Positions 7,825 through 14,233 of a DNA stretch of 14,233 nucleotides are shown piece after piece. The notes beneath the pieces are model-generated. The model saw only the letters and a list, made by a program, of their open reading frames with translations. It searched no databases and was not told the DNA's origin. How positions within the stretch are numbered: the stretch's first letter is position 1; every line of letters starts with the position of its first letter. Both the position numbers and the translations under genes were made by a program. The stretch is from NCBI GenBank assembly GCA_036123635.1, contig JAZADL010000002.1:1-14233 (forward strand). Direction: 5' to 3'. The stretch is from UBA9410 sp036123635 (GTDB lineage Bacteria; Actinomycetota; Acidimicrobiia; Acidimicrobiales; MedAcidi-G1).

Positions 7825-9005
7825 CAGTAACTCTTCGGCATGCCGAGAACCTTCTCGCCTAGGAAGGCCAAGACCAAGTTGTTACTCACCGGGGCCACCT
7901 TGTAGAGGCGGGTCTCCCGGAACTTGCGCTCAACGTCGTACTCGGCGGCAAAGCCATACCCTCCATGCGTATCTAGGGCCGCATTGCCGGCCGCCCACGA
8001 GGCCTCTGAGGCCAGCAGTTTGGCCATATTGGCCTCTGCTCCACAGGGGTGCCCAGTGTCAAACAGCTCAGCAGCCCGATAGCGCATGAGGTCGGCAGCC
8101 TGCAGGTCCGCGTATGCCCGGGCCAGCGGGAATTGGACCCCTTGGTTGGTACCAATGGCCCGACCAAACACCTCACGCTCAGAGGCGTAGGCCGAGGCCC
8201 GCTCTAGGAAGAACCTTCCGTCGCCAATGCACTCCGCGGCGATGAGGATCCGCTCGGCATTCATACCATCCAGAACGTGCCGGAAACCCAAGCCCTCGGA
8301 ACCGACAAGGGCGTTGGCAGGCAGGACCACGTCATCAAAGAACACCTCGGTGGTGCTGTGGTTCATCATGGTGGAAATCGGGTTGATGGTCAGGCCGGGA
8401 ACCAGGTCACGCGCGTCATCTCGCATCTCTACGAGGAACACCGATAGGCCATCGGTGTGGCGTTCACACTCCTCGGCTGGCGTGGTGCGGGCGAGTAGGA
8501 CCATGAGGTCGGAGTAGAGGGCCCGGCTAGTCCAGATCTTCTGGCCGTTCACACGCCATGTGTCACCGTCACGGATGGCCCGGGTGCGGATACTTCCCGT
8601 ATCCGAACCGGCGATGGGCTCGGTCACCCCAAAAGCCTGCAGGCGTAGCTCACCAGAGGCGATCCGAGGCAAATACCGCCGCTTCTGCTCCTCGGACCCA
8701 TGACGCACCAGTGTTCCCATGACATACATCTGCGCGTGACAAGCCGACGGGTTACCGCCACTGGCCGAAATTTCCTCGAGGACCACCGAGGCTCCGGTCA
8801 GGTCCAGCCCACCGCCTCCGTATTCCTCGGGGATTAGAGCGCCAAGCCAACCGTGGGTGGTCAGGTCAACCACGAACTCCTCGGGGTACCGGTCAGGCTC
8901 GAGACTGCGCCAGTACTCGCACCCGTACTTTTCTGCAAGGCGTCGTACCTCAGTGCGAATTAGATCGAGGTCACCACGTCCGGTCGGTGGCGCTCCGCTA
9001 ATCAC
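7824..9005 (-). CDS. Acyl-CoA dehydrogenase (IVD/LCAD-type catalytic Glu)
   Basis: FAD-dependent acyl-CoA dehydrogenase of 393 residues, normal full length. Visible: N-terminal helical domain ending in ALIPEEYGGGGLDL (56-69), FAD/substrate segment FGVTEPIAGSDTG (125-137), WTSRAL (158-163) in the beta domain, and C-terminal GGYGFAAEYDVERKFRE (348-364). The glutamate of MCAD-type enzymes (Y-E-G-T) is missing; the equivalent stretch is VAPVSNN (370-376). E251 in GMNAERILIA aligns instead with the catalytic glutamate of isovaleryl-CoA and long-chain dehydrogenases, so the enzyme should still be active, with a possible branched-chain bias (inference). It starts at GTG 9003-9005, eight bases inside the GntR gene, with GGGAG (9013-9017) seven bases upstream. 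It is the first enzyme gene after the regulator. Its second copy begins at the other end of the operon. Confidence 0.92.
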   Translation of the reverse strand: MISGAPPTGRGDLDLIRTEVRRLAEKYGCEYWRSLEPDRYPEEFVVDLTTHGWLGALIPEEYGGGGLDLTGASVVLEEISASGGNPSACHAQMYVMGTLVRHGSEEQKRRYLPRIASGELRLQAFGVTEPIAGSDTGSIRTRAIRDGDTWRVNGQKIWTSRALYSDLMVLLARTTPAEECERHTDGLSVFLVEMRDDARDLVPGLTINPISTMMNHSTTEVFFDDVVLPANALVGSEGLGFRHVLDGMNAERILIAAECIGDGRFFLERASAYASEREVFGRAIGTNQGVQFPLARAYADLQAADLMRYRAAELFDTGHPCGAEANMAKLLASEASWAAGNAALDTHGGYGFAAEYDVERKFRETRLYKVAPVSNNLVLAFLGEKVLGMPKSY

Positions 9006-9756
9006 GAGTGGGCTCCCATTTCGCGACTACGTCGTCAGCGGTGGTATCGAAGAAACCACGGGCCTCCAGTTCGACCACCGCCGCCTCGCCACTGGCCTGC
9101 AGATGAGCCTCCATTGCTAAGCGAGCACCCTCGGAATCGCCGGCGGCGATAGCCGAGATAATTGCTGTGTGGTGCTCAGCCGCGGCATGGTCCCAATCGT
9201 CAGCGAACTCGAAATAGTTGGTTGGCAACGAGTGCTCTAAGTGGCGTAACAACCACCGCGTCCGGCCAGGTGCGGCCAAGTTGATAATCCGGTGGAAGTC
9301 GTGGTTCAGCTGCTGCAAGTCGGCCGGATCAAGACTCCCACCGCCTAGGCCAGAATCAAGAAATCGGTCGTGCAAATTACGGAGCTCAGCGATTCGATCG
9401 GCGTCGAGACTCTCGGCTGCGATAGCGGCGGCTCTCCCAGACACCACTCCGAAAAGGGCGTAGTGGTCGACGATGTCCTCGCGGGACAGTCGGACCACCG
9501 CAGCACCGCGGCGCGGTGTCAGTTCAACCAAGCCCTCCCGGCTGAGCACCACGAGAGCCTCGCGTATAGGACTACGACTCACGTTGAGGGCAGCACCAAC
9601 AGCCTTCTGGTCGATCTTCTCGCCCGACCTAAGGGTGCCTGTCAGGATGAGTTCTCGAACGTAGTCCACGACTTCCTCGCCAAGGACGCCCCGACGTCTG
9701 GAAGCCGGCACCCGCTGGGGATAGCGTGTCTCGCGTTCGGCGCCATGCGGCTCCAT
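8998..9756 (-). CDS. GntR-family transcriptional regulator (FadR/FCD subfamily)
   Basis: Regulator of 252 residues. The N-terminal winged helix spans about 24-90, with recognition-helix residues in VSRSPIREAL (59-68) and the wing at TPRRGAAVVRL (80-90). The C-terminal helical FCD ligand domain spans about 95-225. The FCD metal site is visible as N151-x3-H155, H196 (or H195) and H218; the first ligand is usually Asp, so N151 is unusual. Start chosen at ATG 9754-9756 because AAGGAGGAG (minus strand, 9760-9768) sits just upstream; the open frame up to 9843 would run through the control region. It heads the minus-strand operon and is divergent to the PuuD-like gene; it probably represses both and is released by a pathway acid or acyl-CoA, as is common in this family. 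The 3' end overlaps the next gene by eight bases. Confidence 0.92.
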   Translation of the reverse strand: MEPHGAERETRYPQRVPASRRRGVLGEEVVDYVRELILTGTLRSGEKIDQKAVGAALNVSRSPIREALVVLSREGLVELTPRRGAAVVRLSREDIVDHYALFGVVSGRAAAIAAESLDADRIAELRNLHDRFLDSGLGGGSLDPADLQQLNHDFHRIINLAAPGRTRWLLRHLEHSLPTNYFEFADDWDHAAAEHHTAIISAIAAGDSEGARLAMEAHLQASGEAAVVELEARGFFDTTADDVVAKWEPTRD

Positions 9757-9759
9757 GGG

Positions 9760-9768
9760 CTCCTCCTT
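9760..9768 (-). promoter_or_regulatory. Strong ribosome binding site of the GntR gene
   Basis: On the minus strand the bases read AAGGAGGAG, nearly the full anti-Shine-Dalgarno complement, just before ATG 9754-9756. It decides the start of the regulator against longer open-frame versions. Confidence 0.75.
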
Positions 9769-9810
9769 ATCGACCCCGAGCCGGAGGAAAATCGCCTTCC
9801 CGGGTACTTT

Positions 9811-9833
9811 GAATACATTATTCATTTGTATTC
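9811..9833. promoter_or_regulatory. Probable GntR operator in the divergent promoter region
   Basis: GAATACA (9811-9817) and TGTATTC (9827-9833) form a perfect 7-base inverted repeat around a 9-base AT-rich centre. A second, overlapping palindrome GAATA-CAT-TATTC lies at 9811-9823. The stretch is strikingly AT-rich for this genome and lies in the 102-base gap (9757-9858) between the divergent regulator and hydrolase genes. FCD-type GntR proteins often bind palindromes with TGTAT/ATACA-like arms, so autoregulation of both directions is likely. The -10 and -35 elements of the two promoters probably overlap this site, but I could not assign them with confidence. Confidence 0.55.
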
Positions 9834-9844
9834 CGTCGAGCAAC

Positions 9845-9851
9845 GGAGAGG
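9845..9851 (+). promoter_or_regulatory. Ribosome binding site deciding the GTG start of the hydrolase
   Basis: GGAGAGG lies seven bases before GTG 9859-9861. The open frame continues upstream through the regulator gene, so this site is the main support for the short, family-typical start. Confidence 0.7.
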
Positions 9852-9858
9852 ACCGTCC

Positions 9859-10572
9859 GTGACACCACGACCATTGATCGGTATCACGGGTAGGCGTAAG
9901 AAGGGCGACCAGTTGGTCGGAAACCTTGATGTACTAGCCGACTTCTCCATAGACCTCTACTACGCGGACTACGGGCGGGGCGTCCTCGAGGCCGGCGGGC
10001 TACCCATCCACATCCCCCTGGATGTCGACCCGGCCGAACTCGTCCCCCGCTTGGATGGTGTACTGCTGACTGGAGGAGCCGACATTGATGCCGGGCGGTA
10101 TGGCCAGAAGTCGTTAACCGACACCTTTCCACCAGAACCACTCCGCGACGAACACGAGCACGCGGTGCTAGACGTCGTTTATGCCTACCAGATACCCACG
10201 GCAGGCATATGTCGGGGCCTACAGGCAATCAACGTCCACGCCGGTGGCACCCTCCACCAAGACGTCCCCAGCCACGCTGGATTCGACAAGCCGGTCACCA
10301 CCGAATGGCACAACGTCGCCTTTGACGATGGCAGCGTTCTTGGCGGGATCTACGGTCAAGAACGTCGCGTCAATTCGCTCCATCACCAGACGGTAAACCG
10401 GGTAGGCGACAACCTCCGGATCACGGCGCGCTCGGACGACGGCTCGGTCGAAGGCCTCGAGCATGACGGCCTACCAGTGGTGGCTGTTCAGTGGCATCCC
10501 GAGATGCTCCCCACCCGGGCCGAGGATGCCCTCTTCGCCTGGTTAGTAGCGGAAGCCTCTACCCGACGCTGA
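9859..10572 (+). CDS. Class I GATase-like gamma-glutamyl hydrolase (PuuD-type, peptidase C26)
   Basis: Protein of 237 residues, close to PuuD length (about 250). The alpha/beta glutamine-amidotransferase fold is shown by the start RPLIGITGR (4-12), DGVLLTGGADIDAGRYG (66-82), the nucleophile elbow TAGICRGLQAINV with C118, and VQWHPEM with H213 and E215 completing the triad. GGTLHQD (129-135) and NSLHHQ are also typical of this family. PuuD-type enzymes cleave gamma-glutamyl amides such as gamma-glutamyl-GABA to release glutamate. The gene is the only plus-strand gene here and is divergent from the GntR regulator and the operon that contains the PuuA-like ligase, so it probably removes the glutamyl tag at the end of the route. 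Start is GTG 9859-9861 with GGAGAGG upstream. The natural substrate is unknown. Family call is firm. Confidence 0.9.
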   Translation: MTPRPLIGITGRRKKGDQLVGNLDVLADFSIDLYYADYGRGVLEAGGLPIHIPLDVDPAELVPRLDGVLLTGGADIDAGRYGQKSLTDTFPPEPLRDEHEHAVLDVVYAYQIPTAGICRGLQAINVHAGGTLHQDVPSHAGFDKPVTTEWHNVAFDDGSVLGGIYGQERRVNSLHHQTVNRVGDNLRITARSDDGSVEGLEHDGLPVVAVQWHPEMLPTRAEDALFAWLVAEASTRR

Positions 10573-10592
10573 CGTGAAGATTCCTTGACGTC
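10571..10592. terminator. Weak hairpin in the convergent gap
   Basis: GACGTGAAG-ATTC-CTTGACGTC forms a 9-position stem with one G/G mismatch and a 4-base loop, starting at the hydrolase stop codon. The gap between the convergent genes is only 50 bases, so a two-way terminator is plausible. There is no T-run on either strand, so an intrinsic terminator of the classical kind is not shown. Confidence 0.3.
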
Positions 10593-10630
10593 CAGACTGA
10601 TTGACGGCAAGCAGATAGAACCTCAGTCTG
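10593..10630. repeat. Inverted repeat spanning the end of the LivM-LivG gene
   Basis: CAGACTGA (10593-10600) and TCAGTCTG (10623-10630) are perfect 8-base complements with a 22-base loop. The right arm covers the stop codon of the transporter gene. It may add to termination in the convergent gap or may be chance. Confidence 0.25.
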
Positions 10631-12500
10631 CCGCGGAAGTTCCGAGATAGGCCGCCTGGACCGCCGGGTCCGCCTGAACCTCGACCGGCGTCCCGCTGGC
10701 TATGACCTGACCACGGTCCAAGCAAGTAACGCGGTCGCAGATCCCGGTGATGAAGTTGAGGTCGTGATCAATAACCATCACGCCGGCGCCCACCAGTCCA
10801 GCCATCCGCCTCACTTGGTCGACCATGACCAGTGACTCGGCGTCGCTCATGCCCGACGTTGGCTCGTCCAACAGCAGGAACGATGGAGCCATGGCAGCGG
10901 CACGAGCTAACTCCAAACGGCGCGACGTGCCATAGTCCAACTCCCGGGCCCGACGGTTACGGACCTCCCACAGTCCAGCAGCCACCAGTAGGCCGTCGAC
11001 GTCCACAGGTAGACAGTGTCGACGAGTAGACGAAGCCACGAGGGCCGATACCTCGATGTTTTCCCGCACAGTCAGGGATCCGAAGAGGCGGAGATTCTGG
11101 AAGGTCCTGACAAGGCCCCTTCTAGCAATCTGGTGCGATGGTGCATCGGTAAGTTCGGCATCTCCCAGCGCCACCCGGCCCGCGTCGGATGGGACCAAGC
11201 CGGTCACCACATTCAGCAGGGTGGTCTTCCCAGCGCCGTTGGGCCCTATGACGCCGACCACCTCGGTCCGGCCCACTTCGAGGCTTACGTCGTCGAGCGC
11301 CTGGAAGCCGCCGAAAGCCACGCTGACCCCGTCGACAACCAGCACGTCGGTGTCGCCCGGCTCCACTTCCAGAGGTAGCTCTGGACGACCGTCGCCCTGA
11401 CGGTCCTGACGCCGACTCCGCCATCCACCCAGTCGGGCATCCAGCCAGCGATCCAGATCCCAGTCGTCAAGCAAGCCGGACGGCCGCCAGATCATGAAGC
11501 CGAGCATGGCCACACCCAAGAACACCGTCTTCAGGTTCTCTCGGAAGATCCAGTCCAGCGGCGCTTCGTCCAGACCAATGCCGAAGAATTCGAAGCCATC
11601 CTGACCCATTCGTCGGGCCAACTCCCGCCCAGCGGTGATAACGACTACCCCCAGCAGGGCACCGCTCACGCTGCGGCGACCTCCCACGATGAGCATGACC
11701 AGGGTGACAAGGGTGAGGTTGAAAAAGAAGTCGCGGGGAAGAATCGAGCCCCGCTCATACACCCGCAGTCCCGCCCCTACTGCAACGACCGCCACGGACA
11801 GCAGAAGAGCCACCATCTGCTGCACAAGCGGGTTAACCCCCATGGCGCGGGCCGCTAGGTCGTCCTCGCGAGCAGCCATAGCGAGGCGTCCACCCCGGCT
11901 CCGGGCGTAGAGAAGAGCAGCCAGGATCGCTCCGAGGAGTGCCACGTAGAGGGGTATCCGGGAGTCGAGTGTCCCGCCGATACGAAAGGACAGGCCAGCC
12001 CGGTCGCCACCGGTCAGATCGGGCCAGTTCCGGGCTACTTCGTGGGTTACGAACAGAAGGGCCAACGTGATGACGGTGGCCGAAACGGCGCCGGACTCAG
12101 CGCCAGACCGGGCTAGGCCGACACCGACCACCACGGCCACGACCAGCGCAACTGCCACGGCCACGGCCACACTCGTCCAGGGATTCAGGTGCACGTCGGT
12201 CAAGCCGAATGGGGCATCGGCAATCCGCTTAGCTTTCTCAACTGGTGAGATGGCCATCAGCGCGAAGGCATATCCGGCAACGGCCCCGAAGCCAATGTGG
12301 CCAAAGGACAGAACCCCTGTGTTGCCCACGTAGATCTGTATCCCCAGAACGAGGACAGCGTCAATCAGAGCCAGGGTGACTAACCGCTCATGACCACCCA
12401 ACTGCCCTTGATAGAGAAGGCCAGCGCCGACGAATAGGCCAAAGAGGGCCAAGCCGGCGACTACCGGCAGCAGTACATCACGTCGTAGGTCCGGGAACAT
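10623..12500 (-). CDS. Fused branched-chain-type ABC permease and ATPase (LivM-LivG)
   Basis: Single 625-residue chain joining two subunits normally made separately. Residues 1-340 are a LivM-type permease: hydrophobic helices near 9-30, 40-60, 66-84, 110-130, 139-153, 183-198, 227-245, 262-292 and 325-338, with GNTGVLSFGHIGFGAVAGY (59-77) and WRPSGL (338-343) as family marks. A charged linker (about 345-385) leads to a LivG-type ATPase: Walker A GPNGAGKTT (419-427), Q-loop Q468, signature YGTSRRLELARA (523-534, the LivG variant), Walker B FLLLDEP (541-547) and H-loop H579. It starts with ATG 12498-12500, sharing one base with the LivH stop (TGATG). With LivH, LivF and a binding protein it would form an importer of amino-acid-like or small amide/carboxylate solutes. 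Such permease-ATPase fusions occur in some HAAT systems. The substrate cannot be inferred from the membrane parts. Confidence 0.92.
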   Translation of the reverse strand: MFPDLRRDVLLPVVAGLALFGLFVGAGLLYQGQLGGHERLVTLALIDAVLVLGIQIYVGNTGVLSFGHIGFGAVAGYAFALMAISPVEKAKRIADAPFGLTDVHLNPWTSVAVAVAVALVVAVVVGVGLARSGAESGAVSATVITLALLFVTHEVARNWPDLTGGDRAGLSFRIGGTLDSRIPLYVALLGAILAALLYARSRGGRLAMAAREDDLAARAMGVNPLVQQMVALLLSVAVVAVGAGLRVYERGSILPRDFFFNLTLVTLVMLIVGGRRSVSGALLGVVVITAGRELARRMGQDGFEFFGIGLDEAPLDWIFRENLKTVFLGVAMLGFMIWRPSGLLDDWDLDRWLDARLGGWRSRRQDRQGDGRPELPLEVEPGDTDVLVVDGVSVAFGGFQALDDVSLEVGRTEVVGVIGPNGAGKTTLLNVVTGLVPSDAGRVALGDAELTDAPSHQIARRGLVRTFQNLRLFGSLTVRENIEVSALVASSTRRHCLPVDVDGLLVAAGLWEVRNRRARELDYGTSRRLELARAAAMAPSFLLLDEPTSGMSDAESLVMVDQVRRMAGLVGAGVMVIDHDLNFITGICDRVTCLDRGQVIASGTPVEVQADPAVQAAYLGTSAAD

Positions 12501-13387
12501 CAGACCCGTTCTGCGTGGTCGACCGAAACCAGCCCCTGAGGTCGGAAGATGAACAACAGGGCAATGAGTAGGAAAACCACTCCCTCGGTGAGGCTGGCCA
12601 CCGAGTCGGGCAGGCGCGACCGAAGCAGAACCTCAGCCATGCCTAGGGCGAATCCACCCATAACCGCGCCCCGGAGGCTGCCCAGACCGCCAATGAGCGC
12701 GGCCAGCACGCCCTTCAGCATCGGGTCGATCCCGGCGCTGGGGACGGTGCTGCCGGCCCGCATGAGCCAGAACACACTGGCGATACCAGCCAACAGACCC
12801 GACAGGGCGAAGGCCCCGCGGATCACCGAATCCGAGCGGACTCCCATTAGCCGAGCGGTGTCGAAGTCTGCTGCCGCGGCGCGTAGGGACAGACCGAAAG
12901 TAGTGCGCTGCAGTACAAACGTGGTGCCGGACAACGTGGCCAAGGTGACGCCAATGACGACGGTGTCAAAGACTTCGACCCGCAGCGACCCCAGCGCGTA
13001 CGTGTCGGTGACCCATTCTGGACGCGGAAATGTCTTGACCGACGCCGACACATAAAGCAGGAAAATGGCGAACACGACGAAGTGCACACCAAACGAGGTG
13101 AGTAGCAATGTGAACTGGTCAGCGCCCCGGACCCGACTGAAGGCCACTCGCTCGATAACCAATGATGTGAGCACTGCCACGACAATCACCAGCGGGACGG
13201 TCAAGGTCCACGACCAGCCGGCTTCCAACGCCCAGAACGCTGCGTATCCGGACACGGTGATCAGTTCGCCATGGGCGAAGTTGAGGAGGTGCATGACTCC
13301 GAAGACGACGGCGACACCGAGGGCCAACAGGGCGTAGATACTTCCGCGACCGAGGCCATCAATCAGATTCTGGAGCAGTTCAACCAC
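12500..13387 (-). CDS. livH: Branched-chain-type ABC transporter permease (LivH)
   Basis: Inner-membrane permease of 295 residues, close to the usual 290-310, with about eight hydrophobic segments. Family marks are the first helix LLQNLIDGLGRGSIYALLALG (split across residues 4-24), NFAHGE (36-41), the cytoplasmic coupling loop GLSLRAAAADFDTARLMGV (165-183), GGLGSLRGA (233-241) and FRPQGL (281-286) near the C-terminus. The start is uncertain: GTG 13385-13387 matches where LivH proteins normally begin and lies four bases after the LivF stop; ATG at 13426 and a frame opening at 13459 would overlap LivF and have no better ribosome site. It should pair with the LivM half of the fused protein to form the translocation pore. 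Gene order F-H-MG and near-zero spacing indicate one transporter operon. Confidence 0.9.
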   Translation of the reverse strand: MVELLQNLIDGLGRGSIYALLALGVAVVFGVMHLLNFAHGELITVSGYAAFWALEAGWSWTLTVPLVIVVAVLTSLVIERVAFSRVRGADQFTLLLTSFGVHFVVFAIFLLYVSASVKTFPRPEWVTDTYALGSLRVEVFDTVVIGVTLATLSGTTFVLQRTTFGLSLRAAAADFDTARLMGVRSDSVIRGAFALSGLLAGIASVFWLMRAGSTVPSAGIDPMLKGVLAALIGGLGSLRGAVMGGFALGMAEVLLRSRLPDSVASLTEGVVFLLIALLFIFRPQGLVSVDHAERV

Positions 13388-13391
13388 TTGG

Positions 13392-14093
13392 TCAGTTCCC
13401 CACAAAGAGGTCGAAAAGGCGTTCATCGGACTGCAACTCGGTCCCGGTTCCCTCGGCAACCATCTGCCCGCTGCGTAGTACGTAGGCCCTATCAGCCACT
13501 TCGAGCATCCGGGTGGCGTTCTGCTCGACTACTAGCAACGTCCGGCCTTGGGTACGGAGCGCTTCGATGAGCTCAAAAACAGTATCGGTCAGGATCGGCG
13601 CCAGTCCCAGGGAGGGCTCATCCATCATCAGTAGTTGGGGCCTAGACATAAGCGCCCTCCCGATGGCCAATTGCTGGGCCTCTCCACCGGACAGGTAGCC
13701 AGCCGACGTCGTCCACTTGTCGCGGAGAACGGGAAATAGTTCGGCCATCTCGTCGAGTAGATCGCTCCGTTCGGCAGCCGGGACGGTAACCCCGCCTATC
13801 CGCAAATTCTCCTCCACAGAAAGGTCCACGAAAATGCGGCGACGTTCGGGTACCAGCGCCAGTCCCGCCTTCAGCAACTCTTCCGGAGGACGGCCGGTGA
13901 CGTCCCGTCCCTCGAACTCCACCCTTCCGACCCGGGGCGCCAACAAACCTGCAACCGTGTTCAGCATGGTCGACTTGCCCGCGCCGTTGGGTCCGATGAG
14001 GCCCACGACCTCACCGGACCCGACGCGTAGATTTGCCTCCCGAAGTGCCGAGATCTCACCGTAGGCGGTCGTGAGACCCGACACCTCGAGCAC
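13392..14093 (-). CDS. livF: Branched-chain-type ABC transporter ATPase (LivF)
   Basis: ATP-binding subunit of 233 residues, the usual LivF size. Walker A GPNGAGKST (34-42), Q-loop region VPERRRIF (81-88), signature LSGGEAQ (134-140), Walker B LLMMDEP (154-160) and the LivF-type switch segment VVEQN (188-192), where other ABC ATPases have a histidine. It starts at GTG 14091-14093, six bases after the stop of the binding-protein gene. It would form the second nucleotide-binding site, opposite the LivG domain of the fused protein, giving an asymmetric complex with one free and one tethered ATPase. Confidence 0.93.
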   Translation of the reverse strand: MLEVSGLTTAYGEISALREANLRVGSGEVVGLIGPNGAGKSTMLNTVAGLLAPRVGRVEFEGRDVTGRPPEELLKAGLALVPERRRIFVDLSVEENLRIGGVTVPAAERSDLLDEMAELFPVLRDKWTTSAGYLSGGEAQQLAIGRALMSRPQLLMMDEPSLGLAPILTDTVFELIEALRTQGRTLLVVEQNATRMLEVADRAYVLRSGQMVAEGTGTELQSDERLFDLFVGN

Positions 14094-14099
14094 GCCGAT

Positions 14100-14233
14100 T
14101 CAGTCTCCGATTGTGGCGACGAGTACGTCTTCGCCGTCGACGATCCGGTTGATCGGAACTGCCTTGGGTGGGATGCCGTTGGTGCCGGCATAGGTGATCT
14201 CACCTGACAGGCCCTCAAAGCCCGAGATCTGCT
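14100..14233 (-). CDS. ABC transporter substrate-binding protein, C-terminal end (LivK-like, partial)
   Basis: Only the last 43 codons and the TGA stop (14100-14102) lie in the window. The peptide runs ISGFEGLSGEITYAGTNGIP, then KAVPINRIVDGE, and ends in VATIGD. This matches the usual end of type 1 periplasmic binding proteins of the branched-chain amino acid family, where a G-F-x-G-L/V-x-G-x-I-x-F/Y turn is followed by a strand with K.V.I..I.DG. It is six bases upstream of LivF, in the position expected for the importer's solute receptor. An actinobacterial homologue would be a secreted, probably lipid-anchored protein, but the N-terminus is outside the window. Ligand unknown. Confidence 0.8.
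   Translation of the reverse strand, partial: QISGFEGLSGEITYAGTNGIPPKAVPINRIVDGEDVLVATIGD

Noticed and set aside
9370..9858. Long N-terminal extension of the hydrolase frame (163 codons upstream of GTG 9859)
   Set aside because: It runs antisense through the GntR gene and across the operator; family proteins begin at the RPLIGITG segment, and a good ribosome site precedes GTG 9859.
12130..12175. GCCACG-type tandem repeats
   Set aside because: They encode a Val-Ala alternation in a transmembrane helix of the LivM half; codon repetition explains them, so not a separate repeat element.
13388..13459. N-terminal extension of LivH into the LivF gene
   Set aside because: LivH proteins normally begin near the VVELLQNLIDGL segment; no ribosome site supports the longer forms. 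The ATG at 13426 remains possible.
1..14233. CRISPR arrays, tRNA/rRNA genes, insertion sequences, phage or defence genes
   Set aside because: No regularly spaced repeats, tRNA-like folds, transposase or integrase motifs were recognised; the window is filled almost completely by metabolic and transport genes.

Overview
The window looks like GC-rich actinobacterial DNA (roughly 60-65 % G+C by eye, GTG starts, chains of 1-8 base gene overlaps). The gene content (CYP125/142-like P450s, a P450-type small ferredoxin, acyl-CoA dehydrogenases, CaiB-family CoA transferase, FCD-type GntR regulator, HAAT/Liv transporter) fits a free-living heterotrophic actinobacterium, perhaps an uncultured Acidimicrobiia. 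The exact taxon is a guess. No mobile element, RNA gene, CRISPR array or phage gene was seen.

Layout. (1) Bases 1-9756, minus strand: one long polycistron reading GntR regulator -> acyl-CoA dehydrogenase -> zinc alcohol dehydrogenase -> glutamine synthetase-like ligase -> P450 -> [3Fe-4S]-type ferredoxin -> TTC38-like protein -> second P450 -> CaiB/BaiF CoA transferase -> a second acyl-CoA dehydrogenase cut by the window edge. Most junctions overlap by 1-8 bases and the largest gap is 37 bases. (2) Bases 9757-9858: a short divergent control region with an AT-rich 7-9-7 inverted repeat that is probably the GntR operator. (3) Bases 9859-10572, plus strand: a class I glutamine-amidotransferase-like (PuuD-type) gamma-glutamyl hydrolase. 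(4) Bases 10573-10622: a convergent gap with weak hairpins. (5) Bases 10623-14233, minus strand: a branched-chain-amino-acid-type ABC importer read as binding protein (partial) -> LivF -> LivH -> a fused LivM-LivG.

How the genes may work together. The PuuA-like ligase and the PuuD-like hydrolase are the two ends of a gamma-glutamyl protect/deprotect route for amines. Here they share a divergent regulator with a P450/ferredoxin oxidation module and with ADH, ACAD and CoA-transferase genes suited to oxidising an alkyl or branched chain. A reasonable inference is an inducible catabolic locus for an amine-bearing or branched substrate, taken up by the neighbouring ABC importer. The substrate cannot be read from the sequence. 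No ferredoxin reductase, aldehyde dehydrogenase or PuuB-type oxidase lies in the window. The least explained member is the TTC38-like protein, whose conserved histidine clusters suggest more than a passive TPR scaffold.
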